A stretch of 64,000 bases of DNA from Sycobia sp. Sy_11 (Eukaryota; Arthropoda; Insecta; Hymenoptera; Epichrysomallidae): NCBI GenBank assembly GCA_018907035.1, contig JACCIC010000093.1, positions 1,802,001 to 1,866,000 of the forward strand, written 5' to 3'. The translations under genes were made by a program, and so were the position numbers. Positions 52,039-60,260 of this stretch are shown here, in pieces. The first letter of the stretch is position 1. Each line of letters starts with the position of its first letter. The notes under the pieces are model-generated. The model made no database searches. It saw nothing but the letters and a program-made list of their open reading frames with translations, and was not told the origin of the DNA.

Positions 52039-54402
52039 CCTTACAACGTATCTGCCCGATATATTAGTCGTATGTAAAAGTTTTACTTATGAGCTGTTGT
52101 TGTTTGTTGTTTCTTATGATTTTAAGTTGACCCAAAAAAGTAACTTAAAGTGAATGTCTTCGAGTCTATTTGATCATTAATTAGAGAAAGAACTCTGAAG
52201 AGTCTTCTCCATAGCAATTTGTTCTGTAAGTATACTGTTCTTTAAGTGTGAGAAGCTCCAGGAGTTTGTCGCATATATGTTTGTAAGTATTGTTAGAATC
52301 TTGACATAAAATGATGCAAGGCTAATGGGTTAAAAATCGTTCACTCAAATATATCGTAGATTACCAGTTCGCTTATGGTAAGCCAATAGTTAAAGCAGTT
52401 TCTACTTTGTACTATAATTTCCAAATGTGATGGTTTAGTGCTACTTAAGGCTTGATTTTATACTTATTCGATACATAAACATAATGAATTTAATGTACTA
52501 GTTTGGCTGTTGAAAACAAAGATTCCATACAGTACATTCGAAAAGAGCATTTACTCGAGTAAATATAATCAAACTTTTTTCTCAGTGGAGGCCGAAGGTA
52601 CGTATTCGCCAGTTAGGTTAGCCCCAGCTTTAGGTATTCAAATCATTGGCTCTATGATGTGTACTCTATGACTTTCACGACGAACACTACATCAGCAACT
52701 ATAGTTGACTCCTATACCTAATTTGCAGATATCTATGTCCTCCTCCGCCATAAAAAAACTAGATAAATGCTCCAATCAAATAGATAACAGTCTTGTCATA
52801 TATATTAGAAATAACTTTCTTGGTTTTTTAAAGATTTTCTTTCAAATTTTTCAACCCTTTATATGACTTTGAATACATATTTTCTCAGCTTCTAACATTG
52901 CATGTGATGATTTCCCCTCATCTGATTCTATTTGACATTGGGATGTTATTTAATATTATTATTTTAATATTTTTACAAATACTTTATTAAATTTATAATA
53001 AATCTGGATCAAATAGAATTTTCTCACTTTCTTGGCTTTTTAAAGATTCCCTTTAAAATTTTAAATCCTTTATTTGACCCCTAATACATATTTTCTCAAC
53101 TTTTAACATAGCATGTAATCATTTCCCCTCATCTGATTCTTTTTGACATTGATATTTAATTTAATATTATTAATATTTTATTATTTTTATAATAAATCTG
53201 GATCAAATCCATCATCCTTAGTTTCCTTACGATCGATTTGCCACACTCTAGCCCAGTTTTTTGAAGATTTTCGTAATATTTAAGATACATTTGTTATTTG
53301 TATTTACTTTTAACTTAATTTATTTTCTAAATAACAAAAAAAATCATTTTCGAATAATTTAATATTTTCTAATATTTTTATGAAAATAGAAAGTAATTTT
53401 TGTATTGTACAAATAATTTATAATCAGTGTAAAATAATTTCCGATTTGGTATACCGTAATAAGAATCATTGTAAAAATCCTCAAAATAAATAGATTGTAT
53501 TCAAAACCTCCTATAAAGTACATTAAACTTCACTTGACTTTGTATTATATTGTAATTTTTCAATAAATTAATTGGCTATTCTTATATTCAACTTTTCGGA
53601 ACAATAAATAACATAACTGTTTATTTTTTATTTTTAAAAAAGTTTATTTATAGTATTTTTTTTAAATTGTTCAAATGTTAGACATATTCATCTAAGTTAC
53701 TGTAAATATAAATTTAAAAAACAAAAAGTTCATTAACCTGATCAATTCAGAGGAACAAAGAACATTTTTCTACCATCCTGACATATTGTTCGAAATATTA
53801 TATACAGATTTGATTTTAAAACATCGTATATAACGTTTTTTTCTACTGTGAAAAATTTAAACAAATATATAATTAATGACAAGTATTTCTTATTTCTTTA
53901 ACTAAATATAATCGTTTTCTATGCTAGAATAAAAAATTGGTAAAACTGAAAATAATTAAAATATTGATATCTTTAAGACTATCAAAAAATTCCCGAACCT
54001 TTAAAAATTTGTTGACTTTATTACCATTTTGTTTTTATTCCAAAAATAAATTTAACAAATATAACTATACAGTTTATTATATTTGGTATAGACGCAAAAT
54101 GAAAAAAGTTAAAAACCAATTAAGCTAAGGAATTATATAAAGATTATATATACTTTTGGATTCGTGAATGATTACTTGATAGACCAGTAGGAATTTATAT
54201 TAGCTTTCTAATATTATAAAATTTATTTGACTTCCAAATATTATTTTTAAATGCTTTACCTGTAGCGTCCAACATTGCGCTGTTTTCACTACCCCTCACG
54301 TTGACTTTGAACGTCAATCAGCCATTCTACTACCAAATTGTAAAACAGGTGAATGATAAGGAAGCAGTAACATTATTCTCTGGAGTGATCAGAATACCTT
54401 AA
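30390..54402 (+). CDS. serpin gene with six alternative C-terminal (reactive loop) exons
   Basis: Shared coding exons are 30390-30399, 34527-34642, 34944-35129, 35520-35730, 37826-38040, 38117-38302 and 39285-39420 (1060 nt). One of six cassettes follows: 43449-43588, 44063-44211, 48028-48164, 49506-49636, 49876-50030 or 54266-54402. Every combination is an exact multiple of three, giving proteins of 399, 402, 398, 396, 404 and 398 aa, the usual serpin size. Serpin features: signal peptide MRSVTVILVVALSAS, helix A/B region SPLSAHLVLSMAAYGAGG, signature NAVYFKG at residues 187-193, strand motif LFLPKF, and hinge EEGSTAAAVT (residues 344-353, P17-P8), whose small residues indicate an inhibitory serpin. 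The exon junction falls just after P8, so each cassette supplies its own cleavage site plus strands s1C, s4B and s5B. The layout matches insect serpins known to use alternative RCL exons (Manduca serpin-1, Drosophila Spn42Da). A role in immune or melanization protease control is likely by family but not shown here. Confidence 0.95.
32017..32110. repeat. ACACGGGACGCC...GTCCATCCTTTT repeat, copy 1
   Basis: ACACGGGACGCC at 32017-32028 and GTCCATCCTTTT from 32091 lie in serpin intron 1. The same two words, in the same order and orientation, occur at 45513-45566 in the cassette intron with a shorter spacing, so both are probably ends of one transposon family. Confidence 0.4.
33076..33127. repeat. 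(AT)n microsatellite
   Basis: AT tract in serpin intron 1. The rest of this 4.1-kb intron is AT-rich with no recognised feature apart from the ACACGGGACGCC repeat at 32017. Confidence 0.95.
34527..34642 (+). CDS. serpin exon 2 (signal peptide core, helix A start)
   Basis: Acceptor CCTTTTTAG, donor AAG|GTATGA. Encodes the hydrophobic core of the leader, then AEDKIEPLKLVSEGAESFAT and NLFK, the start of the mature serpin fold. Confidence 0.95.
34944..35129 (+). CDS. serpin exon 3
   Basis: 62 codons in phase 0, acceptor TTTTTTAG, donor GTACGT. Contains NSSENLITSPLSAHLVLSMA, the highly conserved serpin helix B segment, and AGGNTAKQM. Confidence 0.97.
35520..35730 (+). CDS. serpin exon 4
   Basis: Acceptor TTGTCGCAG, donor G|GTCAGT. 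Reads GIENVTLEVANKMYLVDG and later NDWVKEKTHEKI, the conserved strand s2A and helix F region of serpins. Confidence 0.97.
35891..36425. mobile_element. foldback element with ~120-bp inverted arms in serpin intron 4
   Basis: The left arm (35891-36012) and right arm (36306-36425) are clear reverse complements. Matching blocks include AAAAGAATT.ACACACTT, TTATTTTC.GACGGC, TTACG.CATTAT.AAGGTATA. The 290-bp middle has no open frame, only a CCTCCGGAGG palindrome near 36205. Each arm contains a CTTGATAATGACG-type motif followed by a hairpin (GCC..GGC inside GACG..CGTC) and GGAAAA. Non-autonomous; the family is not recognised. Confidence 0.75.
36534..36555. repeat. (AT)n microsatellite, short
   Basis: Short AT tract just downstream of the foldback element in serpin intron 4. 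Confidence 0.85.
37826..38040 (+). CDS. serpin exon 5 (NAVYFKG signature)
   Basis: Acceptor TTTTTATAG, donor GTAAGT. Holds LLLLNAVYFKGQWATAFRKE, the serpin signature around strand s3A, and MVPTMFVSGSFQYGELPD. It completes the Asp codon split with exon 4. Confidence 0.97.
38117..38302 (+). CDS. serpin exon 6
   Basis: 62 codons in phase 0 after a short 76-bp intron. Contains LKMIIIVPDEINGLKSIE and VELFLPKFTVES, typical s2B-s3B and s6A serpin segments. Donor GTAAGT. Confidence 0.97.
38599..38647. repeat. (TA)n microsatellite
   Basis: TA tract in serpin intron 6, between exons 6 and 7. Confidence 0.95.
39285..39420 (+). CDS. serpin exon 7 (hinge; last shared coding exon)
   Basis: 45 codons plus one base. 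VGMTDMFTNSADFSQIS is the serpin breach-region motif, and VLQKAFIEVNEEGSTAAAVT is strand s5A plus the mobile hinge. It ends after P8 with donor G|GTGAGT in phase 1, the phase shared by all six cassette acceptors. Confidence 0.97.
39643..39692. repeat. (TA)n microsatellite
   Basis: TA tract 220 bases after the hinge exon, at the start of the cassette region. Confidence 0.95.
39977..40080 (+). pseudogene. possible decayed serpin cassette (weak)
   Basis: Acceptor-like AATTTTAG is followed in phase 1 by EYLLK, a stop, then DFIIAIYTMYIVFPEKYIFH and FTGY. The final FTGY and the spacing back to the IY pair resemble cassette A (PFFFSII..LSLFTGY), but the loop portion is about ten residues short and a stop interrupts it. 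AT-rich DNA could give this by chance. Confidence 0.3.
40552..40600. repeat. (AT)n microsatellite
   Basis: AT tract between the weak pseudo-cassettes at 39977 and 40753. Confidence 0.95.
41749..41880 (+). pseudogene. decayed serpin RCL cassette
   Basis: After AG at 41747-41748, the phase-1 frame reads EISARLMIINHFQILIGIA, then WSNTFAFLV, CRTNS, a stop, ST, a stop and GHVPSI. This lines up with cassette D, which begins GISAIL, has RSFMFKIV at the matching place and ends GHVTDP. The closing nine bases GGTCATGTA are identical to cassette D. Two in-frame stops and a loss of two codons make it non-functional. It is best explained as a dead duplicate of a cassette in the same intron. Confidence 0.5.
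43128..43256 (+). pseudogene. decayed serpin RCL cassette
   Basis: A good acceptor (AAATTACAG) is followed in phase 1 by GSRTNLTPILINLN, then a stop and a one-base frame change. The next bases TCTTTTATGTTCAA are identical to the SFMF block of cassette D. Further on, ATCTTGTTC..TATCAC corresponds to the LF.GH strand, and the total length (129 bp) equals a working cassette. It lies only 190 bases before cassette A. Confidence 0.5.
43449..43588 (+). CDS. serpin alternative exon A (RCL and C-terminus)
   Basis: Acceptor ATTTTTTAG. 45 residues, AIKIVKLTATFEPRRLRLNI and then NRPFFFSII..LFTGYILDPK, TAG. The NRPFFF and FTGYILDP blocks are the serpin C-terminal strands. By hinge spacing (P8 is the last residue of exon 7) the predicted P1-P1' is Leu-Thr, but this loop is long and the site is uncertain. 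Confidence 0.93.
44063..44211 (+). CDS. serpin alternative exon B (RCL and C-terminus)
   Basis: Acceptor CTTACTTTTAG. Reads ALEIRPASILIEDFQRRVIK, then ADKPFMFKIIDKKTKT, IFMGHVDTVSFS, TGA. Predicted P1-P1' Ala-Ser by hinge spacing. A GT donor follows at 44229 (CAAG|GTACTC), compatible with splicing to a shared 3' UTR exon. Confidence 0.95.
44270..45150. repeat. dispersed repeat family, copy 4, between cassettes B and C
   Basis: The arm at about 44541-44640 (GGCAGTCGGACTGTCC, GCGTAGAATCCGAAATAAAA) is repeated inverted at about 44940-45050. The core holds TGTACTTATGTCGACTGCCC, GGACTGTAAGACCAATAAAA and, on the minus strand at 44866-44837, CCCTGAAGA followed by a 5-bp GAATC/GGTTC hairpin and GAC. 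It is the best preserved copy with both arms. Confidence 0.7.
45513..45566. repeat. ACACGGGACGCC...GTCCATCCTTTT repeat, copy 2
   Basis: Second occurrence of the word pair found at 32017; about 30 bases separate the two words here. Confidence 0.4.
47120..47240. repeat. (CA)n/(CG)n alternating purine-pyrimidine tract
   Basis: About 120 bases of mostly alternating CA and CG steps with ACGC.. and GCGCGCGTGC runs, the kind of sequence that can adopt Z-DNA. Confidence 0.9.
48028..48164 (+). CDS. serpin alternative exon C (RCL and C-terminus)
   Basis: Acceptor GGCATTTTTCAG. Reads VTQLRTRAGIIREDQKRIVA, then NRPFFFVIFNSNTKV, LIFSGHFNHP, TAA. Predicted P1-P1' Arg-Ala at residues 7-8, the type that inhibits trypsin-like proteases such as clip-domain enzymes. 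The NRPFFF and SGHF blocks place the C-terminal strands exactly. Confidence 0.95.
48899..48955. repeat. (AT)n microsatellite
   Basis: AT tract between cassettes C and D. Confidence 0.95.
49257..49297. repeat. (AT)n microsatellite
   Basis: AT tract 210 bases before cassette D. Confidence 0.95.
49506..49636 (+). CDS. serpin alternative exon D (RCL and C-terminus)
   Basis: Acceptor TTGTTTCGCCAG. Reads GISAILDSAIRSVPLLRVDR, then SFMFKIVQNHNNVVLF, EGHVTDP, TGA. The usual Pro before Phe is Ser. Predicted P1-P1' is Asp-Ser, an unusual acidic P1, if the hinge spacing holds; an alternative is Arg-Ser four residues later. Confidence 0.94.
49876..50030 (+). CDS. serpin alternative exon E (RCL and C-terminus)
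   Basis: Only 239 bases after cassette D. Acceptor TTTGTTCACAG. Reads DIVHFFPIPGPPRIITYVVV, then DRPFHYAIVYHDQISSSENS and FQGSVRQPSA, TGA. DRPF and FQGSV mark the C-terminal strands. The loop is Pro-rich (PIPGPP), which is atypical for an insertable RCL, so inhibitory activity is less certain for this isoform. Confidence 0.9.
50320..50369. repeat. (AT)n microsatellite
   Basis: AT tract 290 bases after cassette E. Confidence 0.95.
50450..52050 (-). mobile_element. decayed non-LTR retrotransposon, RNase H region
   Basis: On the minus strand the translation near 51480-51180 includes VLEVWTVNQ, then ELYITDGSVS and, further on, AVVL, a stop and TELMVI. The TDGS and TEL blocks correspond to the first two catalytic positions of an RNase H domain. 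Upstream on the same strand, ALEDLVLRRSTGDNKTMSV and KEKSRYTLLLRNI give further open stretches in several frames. Many stops and frameshifts, plus a homopolymer C run at 51236, show that it is dead. It lies in the serpin intron between cassettes E and F. The exact clade is uncertain. Confidence 0.5.
51946..52038. repeat. (CT)n followed by (CTAT)n microsatellite
   Basis: About 38 CT units grading into ATCT tetranucleotides. Confidence 0.95.
52812..53209 (+). repeat. ~200-bp direct tandem duplication
   Basis: The unit at 52812-53014 is repeated at 53021-53209. Shared blocks are CTTTCTTGG.TTTTTAAAGAT, ATACATATTTTCTCA, TTTCCCCTCATCTGATTCT and ATAATAAATCTGGATCAAAT. The two copies differ by scattered substitutions and small indels. 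Neither encodes protein. Confidence 0.85.
54266..54402 (+). CDS. serpin alternative exon F (RCL and C-terminus)
   Basis: Acceptor CTTTACCTGTAG. Reads ASNIALFSLPLTLTLNVNQP, then FYYQIVKQVNDKEAV and TLFSGVIRIP, TAA. Predicted P1-P1' is Phe-Ser at residues 7-8, the pattern of a chymotrypsin-type inhibitor. A donor GAG|GTAAAG at 54412 lies ten bases after the stop and can splice to the acceptor at 54797. Confidence 0.94.
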
Positions 54403-54797
54403 GCGCATGAGGTAAAGTAAAATGAGTATATTATATAGTTGTAAACAATTTCGTTCATAGAAACATTCGATTCAATATTTTTAAAGCTTTATCTTTTTAT
54501 AATTATAAAAATATTATTAAACTAAATATTTAAGACATTGTTTGAATTATGAAAAGGAATAAAATAACACATAATTCGTATAAAAAAAGAAAGGGTTAAT
54601 TTGAATTTGTATTTACGATTCATTCGTTAACATAGGGAATAGTATGTTTATAATTTTAAACTAACTTTGTAAAATGAAAGTATACCGATAAAAATATTAT
54701 AAGATATTTTATTCTTATATTAACTACAAGAATGTATCATCGCCTAAATATACGTAGAATGTACATATAAACTATTTGAAAATTTTTCATTTTACAG

Positions 54798-54905
54798 AAA
54801 CGCAAGTAGTCATCAGATTCAACAGTGATTTTGCAATGCTGTAGAGTAGACCTCCATCAATTTATTTCATCACTACTAATAAAGTTTTTCATAGATCATT
54901 CCATC
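54798..54905 (+). other. likely shared 3' UTR exon of the serpin gene
   Basis: Acceptor TTTTTCATTTTACAG at 54797 is followed by about 110 bases of non-coding sequence with AATAAA at 54878-54883. Cassettes B and F have good donors just after their stops (44229, 54412), and E has a possible one (GAAAA|GTAGAT). Manduca serpin-1 has the same arrangement: mutually exclusive cassettes joined to one common 3' UTR exon. The poly(A) position is approximate. Confidence 0.45.
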
Positions 54906-54988
54906 TAATCACTCAAAGATTGATGCATTGGAACTAATGGAATATGATTTCTTTTTTTTAATTATAAATTTACCAGTTTTGCATGAAT

Positions 54989-54996
<8 letters not shown>

Positions 54997-55041
<45 letters not shown>
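54997..55041. repeat. (AT)n microsatellite
   Basis: AT tract just after the predicted end of the serpin gene. Confidence 0.95.
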
Positions 55042-55044
<3 letters not shown>

Positions 55045-56540
55045 GTTGAAGTAAATATTTTTACAAAACCTACACAAAATTCTCGTATTTTTTTAGGTAT
55101 ACAATCGTAAAATAGTAATATATATCTCAAATATCTGTGCGTAAAGGTAGTAAAATAAGGATACCACGAGATTCACGAAAGTTTTAAGAATAAAAAAAGC
55201 TTTTGTTGCTTAAGTAGCTTCTATGAAAGGAATGCCCTTAAGTGAAATGCAAAATATTAATATAATGAATTAAATTGATTAATACCTCTGTTAATACATT
55301 CCTTTATATATTCTACTTTTTAAAACTTTGGATGATGTACGTGTATATATATATGATATAATAGAAAATTTACTTTTAACATTTTATTTATATTGTAATT
55401 TTTCAGAAATAGATAAGTTTAAGCATCATGCTAACTTTATTAGAGCAGGGTATTGACATATTTAAGTTTATATTGAATGACAAAGTATAATCACCTGATT
55501 TAGTATTTTGGAATATCATTAACTGTGCCTATATTAATAAAAAAAACCTTTTATGTAATAAATTAACTTTTAAACTTTGTTGTAGTAAAAAGAAAAATGC
55601 ATGTTTTCAACTGAAAGCAAAAAATAATAAAAACTATTGTTTTCGGTCAGCATCTTCATCTTCAATTAATTATAAACTAGGTCAGATGACATACATAACC
55701 ATTGATAATCCACTGAGTATGATGGCTGAGTATGATCCACTGAGCACAATGAAGTATAATAAGTTAGTGATGCATATCATAGATAATGACAGATCAAATT
55801 GAACAGATGAGGCGTACGCGCACATTGCATACATCTATACAAGTCGTATTAAAAATGCACATTAATCTTTTATGATCGAGCAAAACATTAATTATACATG
55901 AAATATTGTATGTATTTCATCATAAGAAATAAACAAACTATTTTATATATAATATTATATATAATATATTTTACATTATATATCAACCATAAATTTTTTC
56001 TTCTTAACGATGAGGAATGAGTAAAAAACTTTTCAAGCAATTGTATTTAACGCTTAAAGTATCGCATAATACTTGCTGTTGTACGGACTTACATAATTTT
56101 TATTTATTTCAAGAATTTAAAGTATGTTTTATACAAAATTTAAATTCCAAATGCAATCACTAACGTTCCTCTTCTAAAGCATAAAAAAAGGCTCGGGGTA
56201 ATCGAGCTCAGATGACATACTTCGTCGCGGATAGTTGCAGCGACATTAATGCACCTCCGTTGCATTGTAATGTTTATAGTATATTCACACCATGTAAAAC
56301 TATTACTTCTATCCGGTGACATGTACGCATGTATAATTGGTACTTTTTACGAATGATTTTTTTTGCTCGTAAAACGTATACGCAAAAAACAATAAAGAAT
56401 AAAAAAAATTAGTGTATATAACATTATAACTTATAATTTTTGAAAATATATAAATTATTTGAGAAAGTACGTACTTTGTTATGTTCGTTGTTGTTGTCGT
56501 TATCGTTATCTTTATTATTATTCTTGGGCTAATGTTTTAC
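55042..56540. other. AT-rich intergenic DNA, no gene recognised
   Basis: No supported coding region. A short imperfect direct repeat (ATCCACTGAG at about 55711 and 55735) is the only structure noticed. Confidence 0.5.
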
Positions 56541-56544
56541 GAGC

Positions 56545-57815
56545 CATTAAGCGAGGTTTCTAGGTGCCACCCTATATACTTCAGATATTGGGTGAATACC
56601 GCAGGGAGAGCTTCCTAGTTTATTAGAGACATCTGATGACCGGAGAAGAAAGAGACTTAGTGCTCGAATGGCTCACGGTTCTGTACATGGGGCCAATATG
56701 TAGAACATTTCATATGACGGGATCCTTCGGATGCAGATGCCTGACGACAGCTTTCTAGTTGAATACGCAGATGATGTAGCAGCTTTTATTATCGCTCAGG
56801 ATTAAGACGCTGCACAGATGCGACTCAATCAAGTCATTCGCTGCGTGCAGAGATGGATGGAGAGCGTAATAGAGATCGTACTGCTGACTAAGGAGCGTAT
56901 TCCAAAGATATGCCTTATGTAGATTGAGGACACGACGGTGATTGCCGAAGTAGCCGTGAAGTATCTAGGGGTGACACTTGATCCCAAGCTGAACTTCTGG
57001 GACCAGAGAAAAAAAATGGCGGATAAGGCTGCCTGAGTGACAGCGCAATTTAGTAGGTTGATGGCCAATGTTGTTCATCCTGCACCCTACAAGCAGCATC
57101 TGCTCATAAGAGCAGCCAAATCCATCATGCGATACGGAACGGAGGTATGGGCCGATGTACCGAAAGCCCAGAAGTATAGAAAAAAAATGGCGGCAGTGCA
57201 ACGAAGAGGGGCACTTCGCGTCATGAGCACCTACTGCACTGTCTCTGAGTCAACGGTGCTAGTTATTGCATGTGTTATTCCCATTGATCTCCAAGCAGAG
57301 GAAAGGAAGATTATCCACCTAGAGAAAAACATTCTCGGTAATATTAAGGCGGCAAAACGCGCCAAAACTGTGACGACAATTGAATGGCAGAAGATGACGC
57401 GCTACATACGTCTTTTCAAAGTGAGGTGTTTCGTCTTGAAAGGAAGCACCTTAGAAGAAATATAGGTCCCGTTGATATATTATCTAGTGGATGCTGGATA
57501 GTCCTGAGGCGTGATCTAGAGTATCTTTTCTATTGTAAGAATATATTGAACCACAAAAGAAGGCTAGAAGGAGTATAAACTTCTACCTACTGGTAAATAG
57601 GATGGCGCAGTCCAGAAGTAATATCTATAAATGTTCCCTCGGCTGCATTTATATCATCGAAAGGAAAATGGTTTTAGTAGGTTCGAATCCTGCATACCCT
57701 AGGGCCGAATCCAGCGGTAGTCTCGAGATGCGACAGCTCTAGGCCGGAAATGAATTGAGTTGTCAGATGAATTTTCCACTATCCAATGAAAAAAAGATTA
57801 TTATTATTATATTTA
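56545..57815 (+). mobile_element. R1-like non-LTR retrotransposon, 3' part, decayed
   Basis: Reverse-transcriptase C-terminal part on the + strand: ETSDDRRRKRLSARMAHGSV, then NISYDGILRM, the catalytic box EYADDVAA at about 56770, and VKYLGVTLDPKLNFW near 56960. The thumb and downstream region KKMAAVQRRGALRV follows at about 57185, and IPIDLQAEERKII. This arrangement is that of R1-clade elements. In-frame stops and frameshifts occur at several places (for example after HGANM and after IIAQD). The 3' region ends with an ATT-rich tail after GAAAAAAAG near 57790. 5' truncated, as is usual for such elements. Its 3' UTR contains a tRNA-like T-arm word (GGTTCGAATCC). Confidence 0.85.
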
Positions 57816-59150
57816 TCATAACAGTACGGGTTGTATTTATTATATATATTATCAGAATATATATTCAAAACAATATAAATATAGAAATATAGAAATATAT
57901 AGCAAGAATTCAATTTTATAATAAAATAATTGAATATACAAATTAACAAATAAGTTTAAAAAATAAAATAAAATATTAATACATAAAGATAGATATTAAA
58001 AAACTACTGAATTATAATTACGTTAATACAGTAATTTGATTTCGAGATAATTAATAAATTAATAAAAGAGGTAAGTGAAAAGAAAAAGAAAGCGTGTCAC
58101 AAAAGTAAGTATGAGGATAAAACTCAAGAGAGCTCTAGAAAACGAAGGACAGGGGCTACCAAGTGACTCTCAATCGTCCTTTCCTGGGAACCGATTTCAT
58201 CCGCGATCGACACTAGTTCGCCATCGGTGGGCTACAGGGCTCCGTCGACGTTGAAGCTCATTCTTCGCCCTCCTTGGTTTGATCGTTTTCTCTATGAATA
58301 AAGCTGGCGGGAGAGAGTTGTTTGGTTTTGGTCGATATATCCCATAACGTGGACTCGGGTTTCCAAATTACTATATACTTTGCTGTAGCGATCGAGCCAT
58401 TGCAAGCTTCAAAATAGGTATTATGTAGTATGCTTTAAATTTATACACAATACCCAGCCGTACTTAGTTTTCGCTATATCGGACAGTTATTCAAGATATT
58501 AAATTTTCCAGATCACTATATTTGTTCCAGGTTAGTATATCGATGTAATTTTTAATGGATTTAAAGTTTAATCTAGGTTCCCAAACATTTGTAATTATTC
58601 TTACAGAAAATCTCCGATATCAGCTGTTTACAATACCTAATTAATAAAAGAGAAATTCAAAATCTCCAACTTAAAGAAATTTGCCACCTAATAACGTAAA
58701 CTCTATAAAAAAATCTTCCAAACCATTTCACAAAAAAGTTTCACATTTAAATCCAAACTCCCAAAACTCAGTTAATACTTATAATGAACTCATTCCAGCA
58801 TAATAGACGCCCTATTACTTAATGGTACTAATTTGAATACATCTCTAACTTCATGATGGAATCATAACAAAATTCTTATCAAAGTGTTTAGCAAAAATTA
58901 TAAACATTACTCTACAATAGAAAATCTTAACAACTTCTTTAATTCCTAAAAATTATCACAAAGAAAACTAAATAATTTGTGTAGTAACAAATTTTAGAAC
59001 GGCATAAGTCCTCAAATGGACACTATAGGAACTTGAATCCTTAGATCTTTCAGCAACAAAAGGAACTGATTCTACTACGAATGTTTGTAATTACTCAAAT
59101 AATCACCGAATGAAAAAAGCATTTTAAAAGATAACTTGAGGAAAGTGCCA
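57816..59150. other. unassigned DNA with a GC-richer block at 58080-58400
   Basis: The block at 58080-58400 has balanced composition unlike its flanks and includes AATAAAG near 58297, reminiscent of a transposon terminal region. I could not match it to coding motifs. The rest is AT-rich and probably degraded transposon sequence. Confidence 0.35.
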
Positions 59151-59259
59151 AACTAACCTTAACGAGATCTGCCAAGCCACCAATAAAATATGCTTTACCA
59201 ATCTCTCACACAAACACTTTAGATACAAAGCAGGCTACCATAAAGCCATTTATTCATAA

Positions 59260-60040
59260 AGAATTGAGAATAGCTGATAAACAATGTAACACCTGCTCAG
59301 CTGAAGACTGAAATCTAATATTAAATAAAGTGTTAAAAAATCTTTCAAGTAATTCCAATGAAATAGTATTAAATTTTTTTACATATTTCTACAACGAATG
59401 GGACTTCCTAGATGTGTGGAACAAGTTTTATGTTATTTTCAAGCCCAAGCACGAAAATAAAAGATTTAAATTTTTTTTTCTAGTTAGCAATATCTTTAAA
59501 TTATTCGACAAACTATATCAACATTGCTTCTATAGAAAATAAACATACACATTCAATCTTTATTGATATACAAGGATCTTTTGATAAGATATACCCTGTG
59601 AAACGCACAAACCTCATGATCAAATTTCAATCCCTAAAAAACAGTTGCTTTTGATGTTAAATTAATTTAATTCGGAATTTAATAATATATCATAATAACA
59701 TTTTAGAAAATTTTGTAGTTAAAAACAGATCTTATTTTTCTGTATTTAACAATTAGAAATAAAAAATACTTAACCCATGAAATAGAAATATCTATGTATG
59801 GAGGTAATAAGTTTATATTACCCAAAAAATCCAACACCTGATTTAACAGAAAAACGGAATGACTGATCAGCAAATCTCTTATTATTTCCACAAAAAAAAT
59901 CCAAATTTTGTCTATTTACAAATTGTAATAATTCACATACCGCTGAAAAAAAATATAAGATAAAATAATAAAAACGATAAGCCAATTGAATATGTAAATA
60001 ACTCCAAATTTCTAAGCGTATATCTATAATAGAATCTAAA
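59260..60040 (+). mobile_element. second decayed non-LTR reverse-transcriptase fragment
   Basis: The frame at 59330-59542 has the layout of the N-terminal RT fingers (WNKFYVIFKPKHENK, then FLVSNIFKLFDKL). About 30 bases later a different frame gives FIDIQGSFDKIYP, the RT motif A region where Asp is catalytic. Near 60000 a block NFLSVYLY resembles the YLGVYLD thumb motif. Frameshifts between the blocks and missing motifs show it is inactive. It is distinct from the R1-like copy at 56.5 kb. Confidence 0.65.
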
Positions 60041-60260
60041 TTGTATTATTCATTTTAGAGAAACAAACGGATATGAGGAGTTGTCAAAGAATCGACGCCT
60101 TTTGATACTTGTAATTTCAAGTGCGGTAAACTGTGATGCATTAAAAATTGCTTCTTTGAACAATTAACATACAGTTTTGATTTCTGTTCATATTTTAAAG
60201 CTAATGGAAGGTACATATCTTTGCATGTAAGAACGATTGTAAGATAATAGCTCTCATATA

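Noticed and set aside
52584..52700. A phase-1 acceptor (TTTTTTCTCAG) followed by an open frame VEAEGTYSPVRLAPALGIQI as a seventh serpin cassette
   Set aside because: No PF, GH or other C-terminal strand motif appears before the stop, and the frame does not resume a serpin pattern afterwards.
57660..57715. A tRNA gene suggested by the GGTTCGAATCC B-box
   Set aside because: Upstream sequence gives no matching acceptor stem, D-arm or anticodon arm, and the site lies inside the R1-like element's 3' UTR.
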